Origin: Rotaria socialis
Lineage: Eukaryota; Rotifera; Eurotatoria; Philodinida; Philodinidae
Assembly: GCA_905331475.1 (NCBI GenBank)
Contig: CAJNYU010000005.1
Coordinates: 1-64,000 of the forward strand
Length of the DNA stretch: 64,000 bases
Direction of reading: 5' to 3'
Position numbers and translations under genes: made by a program. Of this stretch, positions 37,734-48,647 are shown piece after piece (position 1 is the first letter of the stretch; every line of letters begins with the position of its first letter). A model generated the notes under the pieces. The model worked only from the letters and a program-made list of their open reading frames with translations. It was not told where the DNA came from and did not search any database.

Positions 37734-39784
37734 ATGTCTATAACGTCAACAACAGATTCCAAGTAAGGATGATATGCACTCTTTCATTACAATTCTTTTG
37801 TTTATGATAGAACAAATTCAATTATGAATACCAATCAATTTTTTGAATATCTTAAGACGACATTTAATGAAAAATTTGCTGTTTTTATTTGTGAAGATTT
37901 ACACATAATCACCACTAGTCGACGATCTTGACTTCGATCTGTCCAGATTCTTGTTTTCCTTGAATATCAGACAAGATTCTTTGTAATCATAATATTCAGA
38001 CAAGATTCTTCGAGGCAGGAAAGAAACAAGATTNTAAATAAAATTTATCTGTATTACAAGGATTTTCTCAAAATAGCAAGAATTGTAAGAAAACAAGAAT
38101 CTTGCCAAAATGGCAAGAAACAAGAATCATGCCAGAAAAGCAAGAAACAAGAATCATGTAAGAATTGCAAGAACACAAGAATCAGGCAAGAATACAAGAA
38201 CACAAGAATCTTGCCTGGCGGGACATTTCTTGCCTCGCCAGCCAAGATTGTGTCTACACGAATCTTGCCAGAAAGTCAAGATCTGTTTTTTCAGACAAGA
38301 ATCTTGTACAGAAGGAATGGCAAAAGAATCTTGTCTGATATTCAAGAAAAACAAGAACCTGGACAGATCGAAGTCAAGATCGTCGACTAGTGACTCCATC
38401 GGTCTTAACCGTATTATATAACAACCAAAGAGTTAAATGATTTAATTGAAGCTGTTTATCCTGATTTAAGACCATCGAGTATTGAATATTACACTATCGA
38501 TCATTCAAATAAAAATGAAAAGGCTACACTAAAACAAAGTATTATGGCTTCAATACAATTTTTGAAAAAAGAATTTAGCTTGGATTGTCGAAAAAAAAGA
38601 AAATGTATTTTGTATAACTTGCGTAATAAATAGCAGTTTTAAAGAAGATTCGTGTTTTTCATTTTAGTTGATCCTTCAAAATTGACCACAACTTCAAGTG
38701 AAGTGAGCGAAGCCGATACTGTTGTCAATAAAAGTAGAGTGCATTTATCCAATGATAAACACATCGGAAAACGTAAACGTCGTTGTAAGGTTAGTTGGAT
38801 AGAGCGTTGGTAAATGTTCTAATATAGATAATAGTAAAATATTTCACTAATCAAAATATCCCTGCTTCAAACTTACATAAGAGAAGATTTTTCTATGTAA
38901 CTTAAACTATTCTCTTAGAAAAACATTTAAAATCAGAAGTTTTTAGGGAACTATTGGGTAAAAAAGAGCCACATCTAAACTTGAAATAGCTGCTCATTTT
39001 TGATAAGCCTACATGAAATAAAAATCTTTTTAGGTTGGTTCATCTAATAATTGTCCACGTAAGTCATTCTAATCTTTGTTTTGAATTGTTTGCATTGTAT
39101 TTAATATTCAGATAATATCGACTGGTCTTTCTCAAGTGATGAATATCAGCCTCCATCACTAGAAGAATTATATCCGCATGAACGTATTTCTTCCCAAGAG
39201 CGAGCTGATTTTGAACTTGTAACACATGGTCGTCTGGATTACTTCTGTCAAAAATACTTATTTTTGACGAATGTGACTGGTATGGGTTTATCTTTCAATT
39301 ACTTATATGAGAAATTAAAGATTAGTGGGTGTTAACTTTATGCACTTCTTTCTATCGATAATTTTCATTTCCTATAGGCACACCCAATTATTTTTATTGA
39401 GTATCTTGAAAAATCTTCTTAATTTTATGAAACTAAAAATCTCATGAGGACGCTTGTAAGAATTGTTGATCACAGACATTAAAATATATTCTTTATTTTA
39501 GAAGTAAGAAAGTTTCAACATTATGCACAAGTGGAAATGACAATGCACAAAGAACACTTTTATGAATTCATGCGGTTCGTTAGACATCAATCGGATCTGT
39601 TGAATGAAATTTAGGAAATAGCAAAAGAGATGCAAAATGAAGAAAATTGTAAAAAGCAGGCTTACTTAATTGATGGTTTAATAAAAATAAGAAAAAAATC
39701 GAATTTCGTAAGTTAGGCTTATCTTTTCTACTAAAAAATATTCAGTTGTCTTTTTAGGTTAATGTTGGATATGAACCTAAATAG
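37734..39784 (+). pseudogene. Multi-exon gene of unknown family, broken by an element and an early stop
   Basis: Exons with matching phases: 37734-37762, 37811-37912, then element 37913-38392, an open segment from about 38421 to 38604, then 38668-38789, 39034-39058, 39112-39279, 39502-39707 and 39758-39784. The product would be acidic with a basic nuclear-signal-like GKRKRRCK at the end of the 38668 exon, and an acidic DWSFSSDEYQPPSLEELYP segment after it. I do not recognise the family. The 480-bp palindromic element sits in the second coding exon, and TAG occurs in frame at 39612-39614, with open reading continuing to another stop at 39782. Both defects point to a pseudogene. A paralogous leader lies at 40742. 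Confidence 0.6.
37913..38392. mobile_element. CAAGAATCTTG palindrome-array element, short copy
   Basis: Inverted ends CACTAGTCGACGATCTTGAC and GTCAAGATCGTCGACTAGTG; the inverted match continues to CTGTCCAG/CTGGACAG. The interior is an array of CAAGAATCTTG palindromes and half-sites. Compared with the 929-bp copy at 53847 it lacks about 420 internal bases, and the single N at 38034 sits at the deletion junction. No target duplication is evident. ORFs on both strands arise from the repeat. Confidence 0.85.
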
Positions 39785-40741
39785 ACTGATGAATTTCTAC
39801 TTGTAAAATAATTCCATATAAAATAGAATAAATCTATCTCCTAGGCATCTCAATTTTCTTTATCAAGATTATTCTCCATTATTTTTATTGTATTTATTAC
39901 TATAAGTGTTTGTTTAACTTAATGATAATTAAACAAGTTTGAATTATACTTAAAATTGAAAAAAGCCAAGATATACAACTTTATGTGAAGAATTTTTCTA
40001 GATCTCAATAGTACTGATCAGGATTGTATGCGAGTCACTTGACGATCAGCACTTCTAAATATATTGCTTTTCGTTTTACCTCTAAGTTATATTTAATCTA
40101 TTCCATGGTGAAAAGACATGACAAACTAAGTTTTTACATATAATATATTGCCGATAGCTCTACTCGTTCATAGTTGTGTTCAAAAATAAGAAAATTTTTT
40201 ATTACTATTGTTCTTTACTGTTTCTTTGTAAAAATATAGAAATTGATTATTCCGCTTTTATCAGTTGGATAATAAAGTAAATACTGATCGAACCATTGAT
40301 CATCGTTTTTAATGGTAAACTAAGAATAGCTGCGGAAAATTTTAGAAAATTGACCAAGTAATTCTGATGCAAATCGAATAATTTAATGAGCAATTTTGTA
40401 TCCATGTAAAATTATTCATAAGTCAAACATGAACATAGGAAAGAAGTAATTGTAATTTTGCGATGGAAATAATATATCACGAGCAGAATCACTCGTAATA
40501 ATAATTGTTGTTAGTGCATATACGATGTAAGACGACAACATAAAAGATCAATTAGCGGTCTAGTCTATATTACAAGATTTGCTTTTTCGTCACTTTTAGG
40601 AATGCTTGTGATCTTTACGATCGCTTGTACAACATTCAATTAAACCATCAAAAGACCACTTTATGTAGTGAACGGAATGTTAAATTTTACAAACAGAAAT
40701 GAAATTCATTTGATCTCGATCGCTGACAAATTGTCTAAATG
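39785..40741. other. Intergenic, no supported gene
   Basis: AT-rich spacer before the second copy of the duplicated promoter. Confidence 0.35.
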
Positions 40742-40866
40742 ATCACGAATAACAAAAATGACTATAAATAGTAATGATTTTCAACGTTAGAAATCATTCC
40801 CCATCTTTCTTTCTCTTCTTTTTCTTATATTATTATATGTATATTTTATTGTTTAACTATTTTAGC
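40742..40866 (+). promoter_or_regulatory. TATA promoter and leader B, paralogue of 36846
   Basis: CTATAAATAGTAATGATTTT, then CAACGTTAGAAATCATTCCCC, a pyrimidine tract, and ACTATTTTAG at the end, in the same order as leader A. Downstream are several splice-like signals (CACAG/GTAAGTATT at 40900, ACAAG/GTAAGTATT at 41003, ACAAAT/GTAAGT at about 41423) but no long coding exon. Confidence 0.5.
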
Positions 40867-41029
40867 TTGTATTCGTACTGACCATTGTTCAATATCACAG
40901 GTAAGTATTATAGTTTTAGTTTTTATTTTAAATTTTTTGTTGTCTCAGCTTTTTACCCGATTTATTTATTTTTATTTTTATATTTTCAGTAATATAAACA
41001 AGGTAAGTATTCTTTTGTATATATGTCCT

Positions 41030-41215
41030 ACCGGGGAGAAGGCCTTCCATACATCGGCGTGAAACTGGCCAAGGCTATCTTGGTGCCCATAGCACGTACA
41101 GGCCGCATATAGATCTTCCTGTTGTATGTTCTATACACGCTAGATCTATGTCTGTACGTGAAGAGGTTCGCCTCTCTATGGCACCACCAAGGTAGTTCTT
41201 GGTCGCGCGAGCAAC
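41030..41215. repeat. GC-rich hairpin-forming island
   Basis: This stretch is near 50 percent GC against about 25 percent around it. Its two halves are inverted relatives: CTATCTTGGTG-CCCATAG-CACGTACAG-ATAGATCT on the left and the complement of the same string on the right, folding around about 41118. It contains two short ATG readings that begin MSYRGEGLPY and MSVREEVRLS; neither is long enough to support as a gene. It may be a small element or a structured RNA. Confidence 0.5.
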
Positions 41216-42013
41216 AATTAATTGGTAAGCAAAAACAAATTGTCTCTCATTCCAATCAATTCATTTCTTTTTATTTCGTTTTAGTTCATCTCGATTTCTT
41301 CAACAGCAAAGTAATTTCACTTATCTTATTCCAAAAAACAAAATAAAATAAATTGTTATTTTTATGCTTTAGTTCCATTCAACAGTTCAATTCAATTCAA
41401 TTCAATCAAAATGGACACAAATGTAAGTATATATATTTTCTATTCTTGTTGTTTAAATTCTTTTGTAATTTTATTTTTTTGATTTTTAAAATAAACTTTA
41501 TTCAAATAACTCAAATTTTTTCTTTTCATTTCAACAATACATATTTTCATTGCAATCATAAATATTTTCACTTCAACAATACATATTTTGTGAAAACAAA
41601 AAAAAATTTCCTTTCACTTTACTTATAAATTGTTTTATTTTATCAATAAATATTTTCAAAAGCACTCAAATTTTCATTTTTCATTTAAATAATTAAAATT
41701 TTCCAAATAATAAAAATTTTCCAAATGACACAAATTTTGCAAGTAATTAAAATTTTATTTTTCATTTCACTAATTGAAATTTCCATTTCAATAATAAATA
41801 TTTTGTGAAATAAAACAAATTCTTTTATTTAATTCATTTCTTTTCGTTTAACAAATAAATAAAAGAACAAGAAAAGAAACATATGATGTAATCTTATATT
41901 TAGCTTTTTTCTTTTCGTTGAAGGGAAAGGGTAAAAGGAAAATTGCTTTTTTCTGTTCATTCATTTCAGGGTATGGAAAAAGAAATGAACAAAGAAAAAA
42001 CAATTCACAAGTC
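41216..42013. other. Very AT-rich spacer with TTCAA and AATTTTC tracts
   Basis: CAATTCAATTCAATTCAAT near 41385 and repeated CAACAATACATATTTTC/CAAATAATAAAAATTTTCC segments. No gene supported; a possible tiny exon ATGGACACAAAT precedes GTAAGT at about 41423. Confidence 0.4.
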
Positions 42014-42924
42014 TTATTCGATAGAAAATCGTTGAACACGGTCACTACCCCAATCGACGACATAGAGATTGCCATGTCGATCGAAAGACAAACCAACGGG
42101 GTGGTTGAACTGATTTGCTCGTGCTCCCCAACCATTTCCACCTGCAATTATAGTGCCTTGTTGCCCTCCTTGAGTCCAACGCATTATACGATTATTCCCC
42201 TCGTCTGCTACATACACTGTACCCAACGCATCAACGAAGAGTCCTTGAGGACCATCTAATTGTGTCAGAGCACATCCTTTGCCGTGACCTCCAGCGACCA
42301 CAATACCTTCTGTTGCACCTTTTTTCCATTTCATTACACGATGATTGTGGTTGTCTGACACGTAGACATTCTGTTGTCGATCGACAAAGAGATATGTCGG
42401 ATAGTTGAGTTGATTGAGACCACTACCAGTGCTACAACTACCAGCTACGACAACGCCATTTTTCTGATCTAATTGATATCGTCTTACTTCATTTGTTCCG
42501 TGGTCAGAAGCGTAGATATATCCCTGCTCATCCATTGCTACTCCATAACATTTGATCTTCTCAAATAGTATGTTACCTTGTGTTGTACCACTACGACGAG
42601 ACCATCGTACAATTCGTTGATTCCCATTATCACAAATAATGAGACTATCCGTCTTTTTGTCAATTAATACATCAAGTGGCTGATTGAATTCATTCAATCG
42701 ACTTCCTACGCCATTACCACCAGCAACAACTTGTCCATTCGTCGCATTACCATTCTTCCATTGCATGATACGATGATTCCAGCAGTCAGCAATAACCACT
42801 GTTTGATCATCATCAACGGAGAGACCATAAGGCCAGTTGAATTGATTAGTGGCACACCCAGCCTTATTACCTCCAGCAATAGTCACTCCGTTCGGTGACC
42901 ACTTAGCATTAGCAGGAATATTAA
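42014..42924 (-). CDS. NHL-repeat protein (six blades), 5' exon(s) missing
   Basis: A reverse-strand exon of about 303 residues with six NHL-type blades, each with the pattern V/I-D-x-x-x-x-V/L-Y-V/I-x-D-x-x-N-x-R-V/I-x-R/K-W/F: ADCWNHRIMQW, CDNGNQRIVRW, SDHGTNEVRRY, SDNHNHRVMKW, ADEGNNRIMRW, VDWGSDRVQRF. Blades are separated by VAGG-N-G-G linkers. NHL proteins form beta-propellers that bind proteins or RNA; in bdelloids secreted or membrane-linked NHL proteins form a very large family. There is no ATG at the 5' end: the open frame begins at TTG, and CTCTTCTAG before position 42924 is a good splice acceptor, so an upstream exon, probably with the signal or membrane segment, is not identified. 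The stop at 42014 looks natural. Confidence 0.85.
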
Positions 42925-42949
42925 CTAGAAGAGAAAATATAAGAATCAA

Positions 42950-43592
42950 AGGAGATCTCTCTCTCTATCGCGTTGAAGTGTGAATGTAATTCTTCTGCTA
43001 ATCTATACCCACGCCAAATCATGGAGATAATTAATCGAAATAGACCCTTAGGAATAGATCGCCAAGTAAGAATAGTTTTCTCAGTGATGAATTGCATTAT
43101 GGCTATACAAAGACTATTTAATACCTATCAATTGAAGATTTTTCGTGCGATATACGGATTCTTGCTTCGCATCGCATTTCGTGTACGAGTGAAACTCGAA
43201 TACCATCTAGTTTTAGTTCTTAATTTACGGATCACCAACACCGTTTTTTAGGTGATAACAACCTGATCGGTAGAAGAACACTTTGACTAATTCTGAAATT
43301 CAATCACGGACCATTATAGTTTTCAGAATCATACCCAATTTCATCAAGTAAGTTATGAATTTTCTTCACGTGCTTTAGCCCTACGTTGACGTTGTGCGGT
43401 CCACGCGGACCCATCTGACAATTTTTCCACTGCTATTCCGTCATTCTTTGTTGTTTTGGGTCATTCCATTTCTCTAATCTCTAATCCTTAGTTGACCTAT
43501 AATATCCTCACTAGATGTCAGAAGTACCTCTACAGAGGGAGGAATACAGTGGTGTGTCCGCGCGGACCCGAGAACACCTATTGTGCTATAAG
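42950..43592. other. Region before the gap; GC palindromes near the break
   Basis: GGTCCACGCGGACC at 43398-43411 and GTCCGCGCGGAC at 43556-43567 are strong palindromes in otherwise AT-rich sequence just before the N gap. They suggest a palindromic element interrupted by the assembly break. The missing 5' exon of the NHL gene could also lie here or in the gap. Confidence 0.4.
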
Positions 43593-43692
43593 NNNNNNNN
43601 NNNNNNNNNNNNNNNNNNNNNNNNNNNNNNNNNNNNNNNNNNNNNNNNNNNNNNNNNNNNNNNNNNNNNNNNNNNNNNNNNNNNNNNNNNNN
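43593..43692. other. Assembly gap of 100 Ns
   Basis: Exactly 100 Ns, the usual placeholder for a scaffold join of unknown size. Order and distance across it are uncertain. Confidence 0.98.
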
Positions 43693-45441
43693 TGATTCCT
43701 AATCCGTACTGAAAAAAAATCGATTAAAATCATCAATTTAATCAAAATAAATCATAATTGCTAGATTTTCATCGATTATTTGAGGTTCGAATCGATTATA
43801 ATCAGGAATATGTTGATTTTTCGCGTAAATTTTTTTACATGGGGAATAATACGAATACGATATCGATTGAGCATTGTATGATATCGACAAGAATATCCAT
43901 GAATTGTTTGATTGCAACAAGATGAAAATATCTCGCTCATATTAATACTTTTATGATACTGTGATTTGAATTGCACCTATACAAAAGCTATACACACAGA
44001 TAGAATTCGCTTATCATAGATGAACTAGTTCGTTCAATTCTGGAAAAGGATCCTTTTTTAAATTAAATACGAATTCATTCTTTCGCTTTAATTCTAGTAA
44101 ATAGTACACATGGCTCATTGACTTCGATTGTCTCGATTTCTAAGTAGCGCAAAGATCAGCCATAATGATCGATGAAAAATTTCCAACATATAATGAAAAA
44201 CATAATCAAATCGTAGGAAATTAATGATGTAAAAAAAACAAACAACTATAATATTGCATAAATAATATATTTTTGCTTCTCTTAGGTTTTCCGAATGATT
44301 CAAGGTTTATTTTCTATGAAATACATTTCAATACATGGAGAAACAGTTCGAAAAAAATCAATCTAAAATTTCGTGAGATTCCCTATTAAGATATCTATTA
44401 GGTAGTGAATTCAATAGTTTTCTTATTGAAAAATATTATGTATCACCTTCGAATTTTAAAACTATACGAAAAAGCTGAGTACCAAAGAAAGACTTAACCT
44501 ATTTGCGGCGGTTGATGATAAATATGGAACTTCCCCTTTCAAATGTTGAGTAAAAACGATATTTGATATCAAAGATCAAATAATCTATGATGTCAATAAA
44601 ACACTTCATGCCAGTTATTCATAACTTATTTTTGTTATCTCTTCCGATATATGTCGTTTATCAAAGATTCGAAACGTCAAGAGCATCATCAGTCAATAAA
44701 ACGAATTTTTATGATGGCTTCTTATAATTTTCATCAAACTTTGCTCGAGATTGTATATGAAAAGTCAACAGCACGAGTCAATTAGAAGTACGTGCATATC
44801 GATCAATCTACTACTTATATAAAATATTTAATAAACAAATATTGTTCTACTCTCAATGTTTTCATGTTCATGTTTTCAGTATCTTTGCTAAACGTTTATC
44901 TCAATCGTTAAGAATAATTATGAAGTTCAAGATTACATATGTGTCTCCGTGACACAATTCTGAATTTCACTATTCTAGTCACTACGATAATAAGTTCATG
45001 CTTTATGGATGTACATCCTAAACTTACACATTGAATTCAGTGGGATTGCTTGCTCGAGCATTTACAGCTTGTCAATTACAGGCAATCGATCTTTTCAAAC
45101 TACCCAACTCGATTTATTCAAGTAGTATATGCACATGAAGGAAGGGATTGGTTTTCGATTGAAATATCATTTATGACTCACATCGATTCTATAGTAGCAA
45201 TACTGTAGTGTACTAGTTAAAAGAGAATTTTTCAGCCTACGCAGTGGTTTCTTGAAGTCATGAGATGGCTTTCCCATTCTTCTATTGTTTAGTGTTGTGA
45301 GACTCTTATTACCACAGTTAATATATTCAAATGAAATAACTTAATAGGTTTTCTTTTTACAAGACTTATCAGTACTAAATATTTATGCATTCATATGAAT
45401 GTTATCTACTACATGCTACTTTAGTTCAGTATTAGTTCTGA
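43693..45441. other. Intergenic, no supported gene
   Basis: AT-rich, with only short ORFs. GGTTCGAATCG at 43783 looks like a tRNA B box, but no cloverleaf can be built around it. Confidence 0.4.
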
Positions 45442-45459
45442 TTGAAGCAAACAAAAGTA

Positions 45460-45642
45460 ATGAAATTCTTTAAAATATGTTTCATTATTATTTTATTGTT
45501 CAATATGCAAATTTCACTATCAATCGGTAATGAACATGTCGAAAATCGTATATTCAGTGTGTACTTAAATAGAATTTATGATTCAATCAAAAATTCTAAA
45601 ATGCTAAAATATGTGATTTATAGGGTCTCATCTGTGTTGTGA
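45460..45642 (+). CDS. Possible short secreted peptide or first exon
   Basis: From an ATG at 45460 the frame encodes 60 residues beginning MKFFKICFIIILLFNMQISLSIG, a plausible signal peptide with a small residue at the cleavage region, then a polar tail. I do not recognise it. It has no supported intron, no homologue in the window and AT-driven composition, so chance is likely. Confidence 0.25.
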   Translation: MKFFKICFIIILLFNMQISLSIGNEHVENRIFSVYLNRIYDSIKNSKMLKYVIYRVSSVL

Positions 45643-45969
45643 CTTGATGAGACTTAATTTTTATCTGATTAATACCCTACAGCAACCAGTTAAATGTTGA
45701 ATCTTATTACTCATGAAATTTAAGGTTAAAAAGATATATGCAGTAAAATTGTTCGTGTTTGAACAATGAAATGAAATAGTGCAATGCAAAAGTAAAAAGG
45801 AATGAGATTGAATATATTTGGAAGTGAAACAAAATTCACTCCAATTCTGCTTTAGCGGCACCTTACATATACTAGTAAAACCTCAATAAAACAATCATCA
45901 TACACGAACAACTTAAATATTCATAATCAATCATTTTACTAAAGTAGAACAGAATCTGTAGTAATAATT

Positions 45970-47230
45970 CTAAAGTAAGTTGTCANACTTTCTCTTTGAA
46001 TAATTTATTTCGCTGTACAACAAGACACTATCATTAACCTGTACCATTTTACTTATATTATCGGCATCTGTAGCAGTGAACTTCAGGATATATTCAGGAG
46101 ATAATGCTGCTAAAGACTCAATATTTATATCCATAGACATTACAAGTTGTTTGTATTCTGTAATTAATTGATCGATAACTTGTCGACATGTTTTTCTATC
46201 CCTATTCAACTCTCCCCAGACGAATCCCCAGCGAGTCCCTGTCATGAGACACCAGGAGTTAAGAAAAATATGAAAAAATTTCTATCGAAACTATCAAAAA
46301 CCTACGTAAAAAACCCGAAAGTGTCCTCAAAAGCTGCTGACTGATTTCTAAAAACTGGCTGAGAAGTCCCTTCGAAATCCAAGTGAGTAGACAGGGAACC
46401 CATAAGGACTTCTACAGGGACTCCTTAGTCAGTTTTTAGAAGTCCCTCGGAAATTTTTGAAGACGCTTTTGGATATTTTACTTAGGTTTCTGATAGTTTC
46501 GATAGAAATTTTTTATTATTTTTCTTAACTCCCTGAGGACTCATGGCAGTGACTCCCCAAAAGTTCGAATATTGACGGGGACTCCTTGGGGATTCGTCTG
46601 GGAAGAGTAGACTAGGGTGTAGTATTCTGTACTAAAAGAGCTGATTCGCATTTTTCTTTGGTTAATCAATCCGACTGCGACTAATTATGCATCAATGAAG
46701 TAGAAGAAATTGTTATTTTACATTATCACAAACACAGAATTTATATATCAATTTGTTCTTATAATTGTTATCAGTTTTTTTTTTACTAGAAAATGTTTTA
46801 GGAAAGAAAAAGAGAAAAAACCTTCCATTTCCATCTTCAGAAAACTGCAAGAAATATTTCCAAAATTCACGAAGCCTGAACGCTAAAATTTTTCCGAATC
46901 AAAGTCTCAGATTAACTTCCTTTTTTTCTCAGAAAATATCTCTAAATTTTATTCTATTAGTGAGAGATTATCTTTAATTTGGGAGGAAAAGTCTCTTCTA
47001 TTTTCTTCAAGTCGGAGAAAAACTGATGTCAAAATTTCCAAAGTAGGAGGGGAAACCCCCACCACCTCCCCCCCTCTCTGTTCGCGCCGTCCCTGGCCAC
47101 AATGCTTCATCTATCTGATATGTGTGTTTAAATCTTCTGCCTGATTTGTTATCAGATCTAGCAAATACTGTGAGGTTTCTAATAAAGTTGCTAGGCAATT
47201 GAGTGTTTACATTAAACACCCTTAATTCTG
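45970..47230 (-). pseudogene. Broken reverse-strand coding segments of unknown family
   Basis: Two protein-like segments lie on the reverse strand. One (about 47220 to 47100) reads NVNTQLPSNFIRNLTVFARS and onwards to DEALWPG, then runs into GC/G-rich sequence that starts CAGGGACGGCGCGAACAG, which looks like the end of an inserted element. The other (about 46199 to 45970) reads DRKTCRQVIDQLITEYKQL and onwards, starts exactly at the edge of the TIR element 46200-46617 and holds the single N at 45986. They may be parts of one disrupted gene downstream of the methyltransferase-fold gene. I recognise neither. Confidence 0.35.
46200..46617. repeat. TIR foldback element with CCCTA ends
   Basis: Left end CCCTATTCAACTCTCCCCAG and right end CTGGGAAGAGTAGACTAGGG are inverted relatives, and the match goes on through GACGAATCCCCA. 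The interior is also largely inverted: CTATCGAAACTATCAAAAACCTA with TAGGTTTCTGATAGTTTCGATAG, and AAAAACTGGCTGAGAAGTCC with its complement around 46425. Ends begin CCCTAGTC-like, as does the element at 48797. No TA duplication remains clear. 418 bp, non-coding. Confidence 0.75.
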
Positions 47231-47327
47231 TGGGTCTAACTTAAATGCTACATTAAAACGGATCAGCTATCATGGACAGAGTGTTCTTCATTTATTAGTA
47301 GAAATTGTTTTTATTGATACATTAGTC

Positions 47328-48647
47328 TCATAGGTTTGAAGAGGCCGTCGTATTTTTCTGAATGTAGTCCAGAGTTCTTTTGATACCCAAACTTTGTTCT
47401 CTTGCTTTATTCACTATTTGTCGAGATATGTCGGACGACATTTGAACCGTTCTTTTGGTTAAATCAGCTTCATCTGTCACATTCTGGATTATTGACAAAT
47501 ACAGCTGTAAGATGAAGATTTCAGTTCGACAATCGTAACAATGATCAAGACCTTCAGCTTCATCATATTTTATATTGTGTTCATAATACATGATTCTCGT
47601 TATGTTGTGGAAATAGGTTAAAGCATCTTCAAATGCAGTACTATCGTACTGTTTTAGTTTTGCGTCTTTCTCAACTAATAGTCGACATTCAATTGTTCGT
47701 TTCGATGCCCATGGTTCAATGATGGATTGACCATTAAGATATTCAAATTTACCTGATTTACGTGGAAGTCGAAAATTTAATAAAGACATGGTAGGTTTCA
47801 GTAGTTTATGCCAGACTTTTTGATTTTCCATATCTTCGACAGTATCCTGTTCCTGATATTGATATGAATTAAATGTATGAACGTTACAAATAAATAATAT
47901 ATCCGGCGTTGAAGATGCGCAATTTCGTGCAACATCTGTGTCGAATTTTTGCTTTCGAATTGTAATTCTATCGGTTGGTTGTACATCGAACTGAGCTGTG
48001 TCGAAGAGAACAAACTTAAGATGTGGGAATAATGAACTTAAGAAATTCAAATGAGAACCGGGTGCAGCTCCAGCATAGACCACCAGAAACTGCCTACCAG
48101 CACCATAAGCTGTAAGAAATTCAATTTCTGTTAGAAGTAATTTTCTTTGACCCCAATGTTCAGTCGTGCTTTGATTTTGCATATTGATACTGTTACTAGG
48201 AATCTGTTCAGGCGCGTTAGTTAAGATGCGCATTTCATCATTAAATGGATTCATAAATTTAGTTAAACTTCGTCTGTTTAAAAAAACTTCATGAAGATGC
48301 GGATTTTCGTCATATATTCTTTTATCTGTTGCATTTAAATTCATACTGTTTACATCAGCATTTTTTTCTAGTTTGAGCCGTTCTAATAATCGTTTCTCAT
48401 CACCATATAATTCTACTGATAGATTTCTAGCAAGTGCTTGATTTCTAGCAGGCGGTTGGTTTTTAGGAGATGGTTGATTTTTAGCATACGACTGATTTTT
48501 GGCAGGCGGCTGGTTTCTAGGCAGTGCTTGATTTCGAGGAGGTGGATCATCTTCAAAAGTCCGCGTTGGAGACATACTATGTTTTCGACGACGAGCCTCT
48601 GCCGGTTCGTTTTTGCGATTGTTGAGTTCTCTAAAAAGAAAAATCAT
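47328..48647 (-). CDS. Poxvirus/NCLDV VP39-type cap 2'-O-methyltransferase-fold protein
   Basis: 439 residues in one open exon. Residues 35-75 are seven hexapeptide-like units ending in R/K-N-Q. The PARP_regulatory/VP39 family core begins at about 160: WGQRKLLLTEIEFL (165-178), the SAM-binding loop VVYAGAAPG (189-197), FDTAQFD (215-221) and later SLLNFRLP (288-295). Members are cap-specific mRNA 2'-O-methyltransferases of poxviruses and giant viruses, also found in some eukaryotes. The K-D-K-E catalytic tetrad appears altered: K169 and E320 are kept, but N255 and N291 stand where Asp and the second Lys are expected. The SAM loop is intact, so it may bind SAM or RNA without methylating. The 5' end could be spliced: CTTTTTAG directly precedes AGAACTC seven codons in. 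Lateral origin from a large DNA virus is inferred, not shown. Confidence 0.78.
   Translation of the reverse strand: MIFLFRELNNRKNEPAEARRRKHSMSPTRTFEDDPPPRNQALPRNQPPAKNQSYAKNQPSPKNQPPARNQALARNLSVELYGDEKRLLERLKLEKNADVNSMNLNATDKRIYDENPHLHEVFLNRRSLTKFMNPFNDEMRILTNAPEQIPSNSINMQNQSTTEHWGQRKLLLTEIEFLTAYGAGRQFLVVYAGAAPGSHLNFLSSLFPHLKFVLFDTAQFDVQPTDRITIRKQKFDTDVARNCASSTPDILFICNVHTFNSYQYQEQDTVEDMENQKVWHKLLKPTMSLLNFRLPRKSGKFEYLNGQSIIEPWASKRTIECRLLVEKDAKLKQYDSTAFEDALTYFHNITRIMYYEHNIKYDEAEGLDHCYDCRTEIFILQLYLSIIQNVTDEADLTKRTVQMSSDISRQIVNKAREQSLGIKRTLDYIQKNTTASSNL
48423..48545 (-). repeat. 18-bp coding minisatellite
   Basis: About seven 18-bp units, imperfect, encode hexapeptides of the form P-P-A-K/R-N-Q near the N terminus of the methyltransferase-fold protein. 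The region is basic and probably unstructured. Confidence 0.8.

Noticed and set aside
38054..38421. ORFs on both strands inside the CAAGAATCTTG element (also 54410-54807)
   Set aside because: Their residues (runs such as ARNKN and QDSC) come from the repeated palindrome itself and appear on both strands and in several frames, so they are by-products.
43770..43810. tRNA gene suggested by GGTTCGAATCG
   Set aside because: No acceptor, D or anticodon stems can be formed around it and there is no A box at the right distance.
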